Virus record (IMG/VR): IMGVR_UViG_3300040815_001832
Span: 1 to 38,325 of that record
Length of the DNA stretch: 38,325 nt
Strand: one strand, 5' to 3'
From: a virus
Under the pieces are notes generated by a model. That model did not search any database. It saw nothing but the letters and a program-made list of their open reading frames with translations, and had not been told where the DNA came from. How positions within the stretch are numbered: the stretch's first letter is position 1; every line of letters starts with the position of its first letter. Shown piece after piece: positions 1 through 10,600 of this stretch. Position numbers and translations under genes: made by a program.

Positions 1-3000
1 ATTATAGTAGATGCTATCTATTGCACTATTGTCTGATGTAAATTGTACATTGGCTAATCGTAAACTGCTATTTGCTGATATACTTACTACTTGGGCAGAA
101 CTATTTGCATTGCTAGGTGTAGCCGTTGTTGTATCAACATATACACCTGCAGGCCATATGTAATCATATGTTATGTTTCCGTCTACAATTCCATATTCAT
201 TTATAGTAGTTATTGCACTCGAAGATGTAGCCGTATTACCTTTAAGTATTATAGATGTATTACTTGCCTCTAATTTTACACTAGGTGCAGTACTATATCC
301 TGTGCCTTGGTTTGTTAAACTTATAGAACTTAACTTATTTTCACTATTTAATGTTACTGTTCCTAATGCTTGAGTTCCACTGCTAGGAGCACCTATATTA
401 ATATTTGGTGTTTCGTAATAAACGGTAGTGTTTGATAGTACATCAATTCTATCTATAATTCCTGTAGTATCTTCTGGAAATGATAATGTGATTAATTGTG
501 GATCTTGTACTACGTCTTTTTTCTCTAATTTTAACTCTACTGTTTGATCGTTGTTTAAGTCTCCAAAATCACCTACCTTAATTGCCCACTCATCGTAAAC
601 TTGCATTTCACCTTGAACGATTGAACTACTTCTTCCTATTCTACTAAGACTTGTATTTGTACCTTTGTTTTGAATCATACCTCTGTAGAATTCAAATTGT
701 TGATCATCAGTAATATCTAATTCATTTAAGAAATCTCTTTCTTTGTATCCATATAAACTTCTTGCTGTTTCGTAAACTTGTTTTTCAACAGGAACAAAAC
801 CAACTTCATGGTATTTGCCCATTGTTTCTGCTAGGTTGTCTAAATTAGGTTTTAGTTCGTCACCGTCTATAATAAAACCTTCACTTAAGAATCTACCGTT
901 CCAATTAGCAGTTTTAGTTGCCTTAATTTTTATTCTATTTTGTTTTTGGTTTACAAAAGGATCATAAATTGTATCAGCAAACACCGTTGTATTATCAAGT
1001 ACCATAGCATGTTCTATTTCTGCGGTATATAATGTAATGCTGTAAATTTCATTATCGTCCGGTGGACTAACAGTTAATACATTGTTTTCTCTAATTATAT
1101 CGCATGCCTTTGGATCTATCGCAACACCTTGCCTATCCATAATACTAAATTGATTTCGATCTATTTTGTTTATTTGTGCTACAAAACCTAATGGTGCCTC
1201 AAACATTACTTTAGATGCTAATGGTGATAATTCTATGGTATTACCTATCTGCCAACTTCCTGTAGTCCAGAATAAAAATTGTTTTGCTGAATAAACCCAG
1301 TTTCTTACATCACCTATATCGGCATCGTATTGGCCGAAGTCAAAACCTAAACTAGTTTGGTATCTACCTATGCCAGCAAGTATATCAAATATATCTTGGA
1401 TATCTGTATATTCTGTTTCGTAATATGCTCTAGTAATAACACCTGTATCTCTTTGATAGTAAACACCTGTAGCGGCATTTTCTAAAGGTAAAGCACTTAG
1501 ACTTGTCCAATATATTGGATTGAAATTTTCTGAACTTGGAACTGAGGATTTAGAAACATAATATGTGTCGTTGTATTCTACATATACTTGTTCTTCATAC
1601 GAAGTATTATCTGTGTAACTGATATAATCAACAGGTGTGCCACCTGCTGATACATTTTGTTTTTCATACCTAGTGTCGCCTGGCAAGTATTCAAAATACC
1701 CAGTTGTTTTATCGTACCCTCTAATTTTATATCCATTAGCAGATTTTTCTATTATTACACCACTATAAGCATTTCTTGTTTTAAACGGTGATTTATGAAC
1801 ATTTACAGTAATATTTTCTTCTGGTATAATTAAGTTTGTACTGCTACCAGTTGTACTGTATTGATCTAAACTTAAGATCATCGTATCCTTGTCTACATAC
1901 CCTGCAAGCCTATGTCCTAATTTTAAATTTATTGTTCTTAATTTATCTGCAAAATTGTTTACATCTAATCCTTGAAATTTAAGCCAACTATTAATAAATT
2001 GAGTGTACCCAATATTTGTAATCATCTCTCCATTTGCATTTATATCACCATGAATAGCAAAATCATTGGCATCTCTGAAATCCCATTTTCTTCGTGTTAC
2101 TGTACTTAAATATTGTTTTTTGTTTGCAGTAGGATTATAAAGTTTTATTGGATCACTAAACAATGTAGCAAATAATCCAGGTCTTGCTAATAACAATCCT
2201 TCTGTAACTGCAAATGGATATTCTTCTGAATATTTCCAAGCATTTTCAACTGATGCTCCGTCACCGATTCTCCATGTATAGTTCCTAGCAGGAGTAAATG
2301 TTTTTGTAATTACTTTTGTACTTGATATAGCAACTTCACTTGTAGGAACTGTGTATCCTTGGTTATTTGAATTATTACTTACATCATATGCAATTTTAAA
2401 ATATGTACTTGCAAATGAAAGATTCGATGATTCAAAAACTTCTGTGCCGCCTCCAACTGCGTATGGGAACATAGGTTCGCCGTCATCGTCTATTGTCACA
2501 ACATAATAATCAATTTGCACATTCGGTGATTCTGGTGTTAAACCTGTTCTATGATTCCACTTATCAGCATAACCATTTGATACATTTCCGCTACCTAATT
2601 CATAGTCTTCTACAAATACTCCAGTATGTTTTCCACCAGGGCCACTTGCTCTATTTGTAGATTTCAATACAAATGCACTTTTTATATTTGTAATTTCACT
2701 TGATGTATTTGAAGGATCAGTGTATCCATATGGGCCATAAATTGGCAAACCGTCAAATGCCCAGCCAACAATACCAGAGTGTGTTGTACTATTACCCCAA
2801 GCAGTTGCATTAGACATGTCTTCTGTGATAACATGCGATACTATAATACCGTCTGCATTTGTACTTGATATAATGCCTGCCGCTCTGTTTGATTTATTTT
2901 GATATCCTATATCATAATGCCATACATTTTCGTTATTGTATGACGTACTACTTTTTGGGTTGTATAACGGTAGACCGTTTGTAAGCACACCTATTGCATT

Positions 3001-6000
3001 ACTTGGCAGTACGGTACTATTAGCCGCTATACCTGTTGTTAAATCTGCTCTTACTACGTTATATGTTAGTTCTTTTTCTGCTATTGGATATAAATCTGAT
3101 GATGTATCAATTTTATTTGTAGCATAATTTGAGATATTATTACTAGTAATATATACATTATACGCATCAAAGTTTACATTGCTACCATCTGTTTCTAAGA
3201 AACTAGTTGTTACATAACCTGCTGATGATACGTCCACAACATATCCTGACAAACCTGCTAGTGCCGGATTGTCTTGTGCTGGTGTGTTACCATCTTGGAA
3301 TATGCTTCTAATTGTTGCAAGTGATGGTTTACTAATAACCGGAGCAATGTACGTGTTGTGGAAAGCATAACCTAATGGGTTATTTGCTTGAATGCCTGCT
3401 TGGGTACGCATATCATCTGACCACTCCGGAGCAAGACTTCCACCGTCCCATAATTGTGTGTATTCAAACATAGCAAAGTTTAGTAGGAACAAGTATTCTT
3501 TTGCGGCTACTTCAAATGCATCTGCATCTGTTTTCCAAGCATTTGATGGACTTTGATAACCTGATGGATCCCACTTGCCGGCATCGTATGCTTCTTCCAT
3601 TGCGGCATACAAATCGCCTGACTGCCAGTCAGCGGCCAAGTAATTGTATAATTTAATATCGTCTGCAGGTAAACCGTGCATATGAATTGTGTGGAAGACG
3701 TGTTCAATGACTTCTTGTGCATCTGCATCGCCATCGCCATATCCATCACCAGTTGAGTTCAAATACCAAACCATATCGTTTTGAACGGTATTATCAAACA
3801 AGTTTGTCAGATTCCAAAACGTAATGCCCGAGTCAGTTAAGAAATTTGTGCTGTAGTCTGAGCCGGCACCTCTGGCTACTCGTTGTATAGTTGGCACTCC
3901 TGCGTGATAAGTTCCTGTGTCACCACTAAGTGTTTTAATTAAATTTCTTTGTAATGTTGAATTAATACCTGCGCCATCTGGATCTGTAAACAATTCAAAC
4001 ATACGTGCTACTTTTTCTACCCACGCATCCGGTACTGCTGTTTGGCCGCCGACACTGCCTGCCGCCATAACTCGTACACCGTTAACAGTAACTTCACGTT
4101 TAAAGAAATTGCTACCATCGCCAGTAACATCGATAATTGCGCCATTGTTATATTCTGGATCTGTTGATGTATTTGCACTAGCATTGGTGTACGATACTGT
4201 TCTTGTTGTAGTTTGTGTCGACGTTATATCATACGGAGATCTTAATGCTCCGTTATCATCTATTGGATAATAATTTTTTAATCCTTTTCTTATGAAAGGG
4301 TTAAAGTTACTTTCTAAATATAACGAATTAGTAAAGTTTTCTCTAGTGCCACGTCTAATAATGCCATGTTCTAAGTCGTGCCATAGAGATGTATTTGATA
4401 GGCTATAATCAGCACCATACTGATTTATCCACCAACTTGGTATTTCTGTAAAACCTAACATTTCCCAAGGGTGTGTATGAGGCCTTACTGTATCGTAATA
4501 ATATTCATACCAGCCTCTCCAGTGTCCTGGTAAGTCTGAGTCGCCTCTGTAATTCCATGTCCAAGAGTCATCAGCATCATAAAATTCGTTAGTTACTGCA
4601 TCAAGATTATTAGATGACACCCAATTTGCATAATTTAAATTTAATAAATCATTCCAGTCGTTTTGACTATAGAATGTATTTCTAAATGCTCCTGGTTTTA
4701 CTACTGCAACATTTAGATCTGCTAAACTATTATTTTCTCTAAATTCTGCTTTTGCAGAGTTATAAATTCTTTTTTCAAATTCAAGTAAAATGTCATCTCG
4801 TCTATCATTATATAAAGATGTTTTACTTCCGTCATGTCCGACTAGTAAACTTTGTTCAGTTTGAAAACTGCTATCTACTTCTATGGTAGGAGTATATAAT
4901 GGATATAATCCCATTGTGCTTGGTGTAGGTGGACATTGAGCACTATCTCTGTCTTGATTATATAATTTAGATATAATTGTGTTGCCTATGGCATAACCAG
5001 ACGTTGCAGACAATGTTACAGTAATTGGATTAAAAGATGTAATTGTATAATCTGTATCTACTTCAAGCAATGTTCTGTTATTGTTACTGTCAACTAAGTA
5101 AACTAATAAACTGTTTTCAATTTTATCTAGATCTGCATAGTTGGTTAGAGTATAAGAAACTTGATCTAGCGATGAAATACTAAATTTTTCTTCTGTGTAA
5201 TTATCTCCAAACGGTAAAATATATGTCTGGTTAAATACTTTTTTGCCTACACTATAACTGATTAAACTTCTTAATACCTTTTCTAGTATAAATTCGTTCG
5301 ATAAATCTGTTACATCAGTTACATTAAAATAGTTAGTAAGTTCTTTTTTAAACCTACGTTTGTATCTTGTATATTCTCTATTATTAAATCTTAATGCATC
5401 TACAAGATTATGTTCTTGATCGTCTAATAAAAATGCACCTAGTATAGTGTCTTGTGTTGCCTGTATAATCTGATCTGCTTTAGAAGGTTCTTTTTCTAAA
5501 TTTGCAAAGTTATTTGAACTTAGTACATTGCCTGTAAAGTTTTTTTGATCTTGAATATATGATTTAAAATGTGGCAAATATTCAGGTTCTGCTATTGTAG
5601 TTACATCATTGTTGAAAGGATTACCTCTCCAACTTAATGGTAGTTCGTATTTAGAAATAGAGTCATTTGATAATAATCCACTATCACTTAAGACACTTAT
5701 ATCAATCAAGTCGTTAACTGCAAAATTAAACGATGTAAATGTTATGTAACCTGTATCACTGTAAGTAAAATCTTCTCGTTTTTTGCCGTTAACTAATACT
5801 TCAATATCGTATCCCGAAGAATTGTCTGTATCTACGTTTGGAATACATCCTATGTAAAATTTAGTTTTGCTTTCATCTATATCAAAAATTGATAATTCAA
5901 ATTTTGTAATAATTCTTTGCTTGTTTTTATTAGAAGCATTTTTTAAATAAGTATGGTACTCTGGTGTAGATTTTAAAAGTTTGTAATAGTAATAACCATT

Positions 6001-7692
6001 TTGGCTTGTTTCTGTTGTAGAACCAATTGCTGTATAACCATATCTTACAGTATCTATAAAGTTTTCGTATTCTACTTCACTAGAACTTTTAAAAGGTTTA
6101 AAACTTATAGGAAATCCATACTCTGCATCATTAGTACCTGTGCCTAATTTGTGTGCAAAAATTTTGCTACCAGTAAAATTGTTTAAAGGATAAAGTGATT
6201 CATTACCTAAATATTTAAGATCATCGTTATACAGGTTAAATAGCGGAGCCTGATTTGCAGTAGATTTATTCTGTGCTTCTATAAGCCCAGTGGATGTAAG
6301 ATAAAAATCTTTACCTTTATGTGCTGTCCCTGAAATAACCGTTACTGTTTCATTGCTGGCTAGTGTAAAGTTTGCAGATGTAACAGGATCTGTTGCTACA
6401 CTTAAATTTATTACATTTGCTGAAATGCTTACATTATAAACATGTTTTGCAATATCTACATTATCTTTTGGAAAAATAATTGTTGTGCCGTTAGTAAGAT
6501 TTACACCATCTATAGATTGTTCTTCTGGTGAGCCGTTTACATTTTCAAATTTTAAGTTACCTGCATTAATATCTACATTGCCTCTAGATGTTGTACCGTG
6601 ATTAAACATCTCTAGATTCTTATCATATTCTAAAATAGGCCTTACTGCTCTAGCAGAACTTACAGGTGTATTAGTTATATACAAACTTTCATGATACCAA
6701 AAGTTTACTCTACTCCAAATGTTCTCGTTTCCTGCACCTCTACCAATTGTATAATAATTTTTTGTAGTAAGATTGGGGTTAAATAAATTACCAAAGTTTA
6801 AGTTTTTCTTTACTAATTGAATACTGTCGCCTACGCCTTCAACTATATATTCTATATCTGCTTTATTTTGAGGTATAACATAGTCGCCGCTAAATTTAAT
6901 TACTTGACCATTTACAAATTTTGTGCTACTATTAGGCTCAGTATAAGATGCTTTACCTAAGATATCATTATCAATATCTATTGGATTACTAGCCGAGCCA
7001 GTAATGGTAATAATATCTGGCCCACCTTTATGTTCTATACTACCGCCACTTGTAAATGCACTATATCCTTGTGAATTTGCAGTAAGTCTTAAATCATTAT
7101 CAGTATATAATTCAATTGAGGTATCTGTAAGTACTCTAACAAAAAATGAACTGTTATTTATTTCAGTCATTCCACTTACATCGGATATGCTTACTTTAGT
7201 TCCTGTTACAAAACCGTGACTAGTGCTAGTTGTAACTATACAAGGATTTGCCTGTGATATGCTACTAATATTTGCTTGTACAGTAGGGTCCCAAAAATAT
7301 TCTTGATAGTTTACAAATTTGTCTATATCGATAGGTGGTAAAAATGTTTGGAAATTGCTATTAAAAAATTTATTATGATTTTTAGTATCAATGCCAAATG
7401 TATTAAAAATACTAATTAGTTCATCGTAGAACAAGAAGTTTTCGCTTTCACCTGTTGTTAAGTTTACAGTATTAACTGTAGGTGCTAAACTGTAGTAGGA
7501 TCTTTCTATTGTTGGTTCAGATATAAATGCACCATTTACATTATGATCTTCAGAAGATTTAGAACCCACAAAGCCTGATATATTTACAACGTTTGCTTTT
7601 GAATATAATTGCTCTACTGTACTTTCAAAGAAGTTTTTTATTGCACTTGTTTGATGTACATTAGGTAATTGTGTATAAATCTTATCTGCCAC
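1..7692 (-). CDS. Giant baseplate-wedge/virion structural protein (gp7 position), 3' end outside window
   Basis: This frame is open without a stop from a GTG at 7692 to the left edge: 2,564 codons are visible and the C-terminus is missing. The GTG overlaps the TAG stop of gp6 (TAGTG), and an AAGGG lies about 11 nt upstream, so translation is probably coupled to gp6. No ATG competes near the N-terminus, which reads MADKIYTQLPNVHQ. Its position directly after gp6 matches T4 gene 7 (wedge initiator, 1032 aa), but the protein is at least 2.5 times longer. Visible landmarks are an aromatic segment with RPHTHPWEMLGF (about residues 1070-1081), a type of motif I associate with marine phage structural proteins; an Asp/Gly-rich stretch followed by EHVFHTIHMHG (about 1316-1340); and a YHYH-like domain (about 1590-1750) with GWAFDGLPIYGPYGY and FPYAVGG. 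It is probably a structural component of the outer baseplate. The gene call is firm; the gp7 equivalence rests on position and size class only. Confidence 0.85.
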   Translation of the reverse strand, partial: MADKIYTQLPNVHQTSAIKNFFESTVEQLYSKANVVNISGFVGSKSSEDHNVNGAFISEPTIERSYYSLAPTVNTVNLTTGESENFLFYDELISIFNTFGIDTKNHNKFFNSNFQTFLPPIDIDKFVNYQEYFWDPTVQANISSISQANPCIVTTSTSHGFVTGTKVSISDVSGMTEINNSSFFVRVLTDTSIELYTDNDLRLTANSQGYSAFTSGGSIEHKGGPDIITITGSASNPIDIDNDILGKASYTEPNSSTKFVNGQVIKFSGDYVIPQNKADIEYIVEGVGDSIQLVKKNLNFGNLFNPNLTTKNYYTIGRGAGNENIWSRVNFWYHESLYITNTPVSSARAVRPILEYDKNLEMFNHGTTSRGNVDINAGNLKFENVNGSPEEQSIDGVNLTNGTTIIFPKDNVDIAKHVYNVSISANVINLSVATDPVTSANFTLASNETVTVISGTAHKGKDFYLTSTGLIEAQNKSTANQAPLFNLYNDDLKYLGNESLYPLNNFTGSKIFAHKLGTGTNDAEYGFPISFKPFKSSSEVEYENFIDTVRYGYTAIGSTTETSQNGYYYYKLLKSTPEYHTYLKNASNKNKQRIITKFELSIFDIDESKTKFYIGCIPNVDTDNSSGYDIEVLVNGKKREDFTYSDTGYITFTSFNFAVNDLIDISVLSDSGLLSNDSISKYELPLSWRGNPFNNDVTTIAEPEYLPHFKSYIQDQKNFTGNVLSSNNFANLEKEPSKADQIIQATQDTILGAFLLDDQEHNLVDALRFNNREYTRYKRRFKKELTNYFNVTDVTDLSNEFILEKVLRSLISYSVGKKVFNQTYILPFGDNYTEEKFSISSLDQVSYTLTNYADLDKIENSLLVYLVDSNNNRTLLEVDTDYTITSFNPITVTLSATSGYAIGNTIISKLYNQDRDSAQCPPTPSTMGLYPLYTPTIEVDSSFQTEQSLLVGHDGSKTSLYNDRRDDILLEFEKRIYNSAKAEFRENNSLADLNVAVVKPGAFRNTFYSQNDWNDLLNLNYANWVSSNNLDAVTNEFYDADDSWTWNYRGDSDLPGHWRGWYEYYYDTVRPHTHPWEMLGFTEIPSWWINQYGADYSLSNTSLWHDLEHGIIRRGTRENFTNSLYLESNFNPFIRKGLKNYYPIDDNGALRSPYDITSTQTTTRTVSYTNASANTSTDPEYNNGAIIDVTGDGSNFFKREVTVNGVRVMAAGSVGGQTAVPDAWVEKVARMFELFTDPDGAGINSTLQRNLIKTLSGDTGTYHAGVPTIQRVARGAGSDYSTNFLTDSGITFWNLTNLFDNTVQNDMVWYLNSTGDGYGDGDADAQEVIEHVFHTIHMHGLPADDIKLYNYLAADWQSGDLYAAMEEAYDAGKWDPSGYQSPSNAWKTDADAFEVAAKEYLFLLNFAMFEYTQLWDGGSLAPEWSDDMRTQAGIQANNPLGYAFHNTYIAPVISKPSLATIRSIFQDGNTPAQDNPALAGLSGYVVDVSSAGYVTTSFLETDGSNVNFDAYNVYITSNNISNYATNKIDTSSDLYPIAEKELTYNVVRADLTTGIAANSTVLPSNAIGVLTNGLPLYNPKSSTSYNNENVWHYDIGYQNKSNRAAGIISSTNADGIIVSHVITEDMSNATAWGNSTTHSGIVGWAFDGLPIYGPYGYTDPSNTSSEITNIKSAFVLKSTNRASGPGGKHTGVFVEDYELGSGNVSNGYADKWNHRTGLTPESPNVQIDYYVVTIDDDGEPMFPYAVGGGTEVFESSNLSFASTYFKIAYDVSNNSNNQGYTVPTSEVAISSTKVITKTFTPARNYTWRIGDGASVENAWKYSEEYPFAVTEGLLLARPGLFATLFSDPIKLYNPTANKKQYLSTVTRRKWDFRDANDFAIHGDINANGEMITNIGYTQFINSWLKFQGLDVNNFADKLRTINLKLGHRLAGYVDKDTMILSLDQYSTTGSSTNLIIPEENITVNVHKSPFKTRNAYSGVIIEKSANGYKIRGYDKTTGYFEYLPGDTRYEKQNVSAGGTPVDYISYTDNTSYEEQVYVEYNDTYYVSKSSVPSSENFNPIYWTSLSALPLENAATGVYYQRDTGVITRAYYETEYTDIQDIFDILAGIGRYQTSLGFDFGQYDADIGDVRNWVYSAKQFLFWTTGSWQIGNTIELSPLASKVMFEAPLGFVAQINKIDRNQFSIMDRQGVAIDPKACDIIRENNVLTVSPPDDNEIYSITLYTAEIEHAMVLDNTTVFADTIYDPFVNQKQNRIKIKATKTANWNGRFLSEGFIIDGDELKPNLDNLAETMGKYHEVGFVPVEKQVYETARSLYGYKERDFLNELDITDDQQFEFYRGMIQNKGTNTSLSRIGRSSSIVQGEMQVYDEWAIKVGDFGDLNNDQTVELKLEKKDVVQDPQLITLSFPEDTTGIIDRIDVLSNTTVYYETPNINIGAPSSGTQALGTVTLNSENKLSSISLTNQGTGYSTAPSVKLEASNTSIILKGNTATSSSAITTINEYGIVDGNITYDYIWPAGVYVDTTTATPSNANSSAQVVSISANSSLRLANVQFTSDNSAIDSIYYN

Positions 7693-10600
7693 TATTTGTC
7701 AGCCCTTAATGTTTGTGAACTAATTTTTTCTACTATTTCTATATCATTAACTGTTGCTGTACTTAAAAACAACTCGTAAGGTTCAGATTTTACTTGGAAT
7801 AAATCACCAAAACTACCTGCTGTGTTTTTAGGTAAAATTACTATACTTCCTATAGTATTGCCTAGTTGCTGATGAACATAACTTGCTAGTTCTGTAAAGT
7901 AAAAAGTTTCACCAAATTCCCAATTATTAATGTTAAAATACTGATTAAATGTTTGAATGACTCTAGACTTTATTTCATTATCACTTAAACTTGAACCTGG
8001 TATTTTTACAATTCTAAATTTTGCTTGTAAACTTGTATCAGCATCGGTTCCAAACAATCTTTTAAATTCTGCACTTTTATAAACAATTACATCACTTGCA
8101 CTCTTAAATTGATCTAACGATAAGAACTCGTTTGATAATTCTTCATTTGTTGGTGCTAGTGGAAACTCTGTTCCTGTTACATTAATATATTTTAAAATCT
8201 GTGAGTAGTAGTTATTTGTTAATACAAGCATTTCTACTACATTGCTAATACTAGGATCTATTCTAACATCGTTTGGTGCTCTGTGATCCCATTTCATAAC
8301 AACTGGTACTGGATTTGTTTCTAGAGTATTTTGTGTTTCTGCTCTACCGTTTCTTACAAAGTAATCTTTGTTTGATAAAAGCAGACTTATTGTACCGGGT
8401 GTTGTGGTACTTTCTGCACATTTATAAACATTGTTTTCGTCTACAACATATACTAATATGTCTTTGTATTTTCCTATTACATTTTCTAATAGTTCTGCAA
8501 CTGAAAGTGTGTCTACAATAAGCCAATTAATACTAGCAATATCTATTGGGTTTGCAAAACTGCCTGCTGACAATGTTTCTGATTGAGTTGTGTCTAACGT
8601 TGTTTCAGATCTATAATCAACTATGCCGCCTGATACTGGTCTATCGTATTCGTATCCATCAAAGTCTGTAACTTTTTCGTATATAACTAAATCATTTTGT
8701 CCTACAAACTCATCGTATTGTTGCGGTCTATCTGGTACTAAATCACCGTCTGTATCTACAGGCGCAATTTTTACTTTACTTGGATCAGTATATCCATCTT
8801 CATATTGATATGGGCCTATAATATCCCATTCGATATTGTTTTCTAATTTTTCTCTACTGTTTAGATAACTTACAGTAATTTTATCTCTACTAACACCTAC
8901 AGAATCTGAAGCATATAGATGATTGTTGTCATCTAAATCGTTGTATTGTATTGTTCCTGTTCCAGCAGTAGCATTTGCATCTACTAATAGTACACTACCA
9001 ATTGCTGATGCATTGTATACAGCACCAGTGGCACCATATGAATAAACATTTCCTCCAACTTGTAAGTTGTTACCATGATATATTTCTATAATATTTGTAT
9101 CTGGATTTAATTGCTTATATGTGATATTGCCTTCGCTACCAGTTAAAATGTTTGTTCCAAATGTTGTATTTGAAAATTCTATTTGGAAATTTATTGGTAA
9201 CTTAGATACTGCACCACTAAAGTTTGAAATTGTAACATTAGGTGTTAATGCATTTCCTTGCGGGTCATCAAAAAATGTATTAAGTTCTACTATTGCTTCA
9301 TCAACAAATCTGTCTTTGGAAATAATTGATGCTAAATCGCCTGGATTCGAAATATCGTCTGAAAGTATTCCAAAGTTACTTTGCCATTTAATTCTAATAT
9401 CACTCCATCTAGCATCTCTAGATTTTATTGGAATCATTGGGTTAACACCATTAGGCTCGTAAAATGCATTATTTTCTTGGCTCTGCCATGAATCGCCTAT
9501 ACCGTCAGCAACTTTAGTTACAACATTAGGTTTATCACTCCACCAAAACTCTTCATCATTAGATGGCTTGTAATTTAATGTGTTTAATACAATTTTATCT
9601 CTTGTTGCTTTTGTTGTACTGTCTGTAACTTTTACACTATTTACATTATAAAATCTTAAATTATTTTTACTTTCAGCAATATATTCTATACCTCTGATTG
9701 TAATATTATATCTCCAACTAGTGTTATCAATTGGAGTGTAATCAAATTTGAGTAACCAACTATTATCTTCTGTGTTACCTATATTTTGTATACCATATGT
9801 ACTAGTTGTAGTGTTATCAGTATCTCTATCTAATGCAGGTAAGTTTGAATTTGTGATTATATAAAATTCGTTTGTTTCTATATTAAATCCTAATCCAAAA
9901 CTTTTCTTATCATTTATCTGAGAAACTAGTGCTTGTTCTTCACTTGGTGTAAATGTTTTTCTTAGTGTTGTAATAACTTCGTATGCTCGCCAATCTTCGT
10001 TCACGTCAGCACTCAATGACCACGGTCCTACACTAGTACTAAGACCACTTGCTAATGCACCATTATTTTGTACGTCAATTATTCTTACCCATTTATATTC
10101 GGAAGGTATATCTGGATTTACAAATTTTACAAAGTTATTTTCTTGAAAAACTTGTAGACCTGAAAAACTTGGATTGTTATTTACTACAACATCTGATCTA
10201 TCTATTGCGCCACTGCCATCAGTATCGTAAACTGTTTGTAGCATGTAACCTGTTTTATTTTTTGCTTTTACAGGCAGAGGTTTCCAACTTATAACTAGTC
10301 CTGTTGTGTTTAAAACAGCAGGTCTAATTGCTTGATAAGTTTGTCTAACTTTATTATACATAAAGTTGTTTAAATTTTGTTCTTTAAAATATGTTGGTAA
10401 AATATTTCTTACCACTGTAGATGCAGAATTGTTCTCATTGACAATTAATGATTTATTTAAAAATGCATCTTTTTGTGCAATAACACCATCTTCCGTATAA
10501 GTCTTTACACTTTGGAAAGTCCCGGTAGGATCATTAATATCTATATATCTGCTATGCCCTGCATGTGTTTTATTTGTTGCTCTTAACTTTAAAATATTAG

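Noticed and set aside
1-7690. Small plus-strand frames opposite the giant gene (for example 3917-4270)
   Set aside because: The minus-strand frame is open without interruption across the whole region and reads as a coherent structural protein; the plus-strand frames lack ribosome-binding sites.
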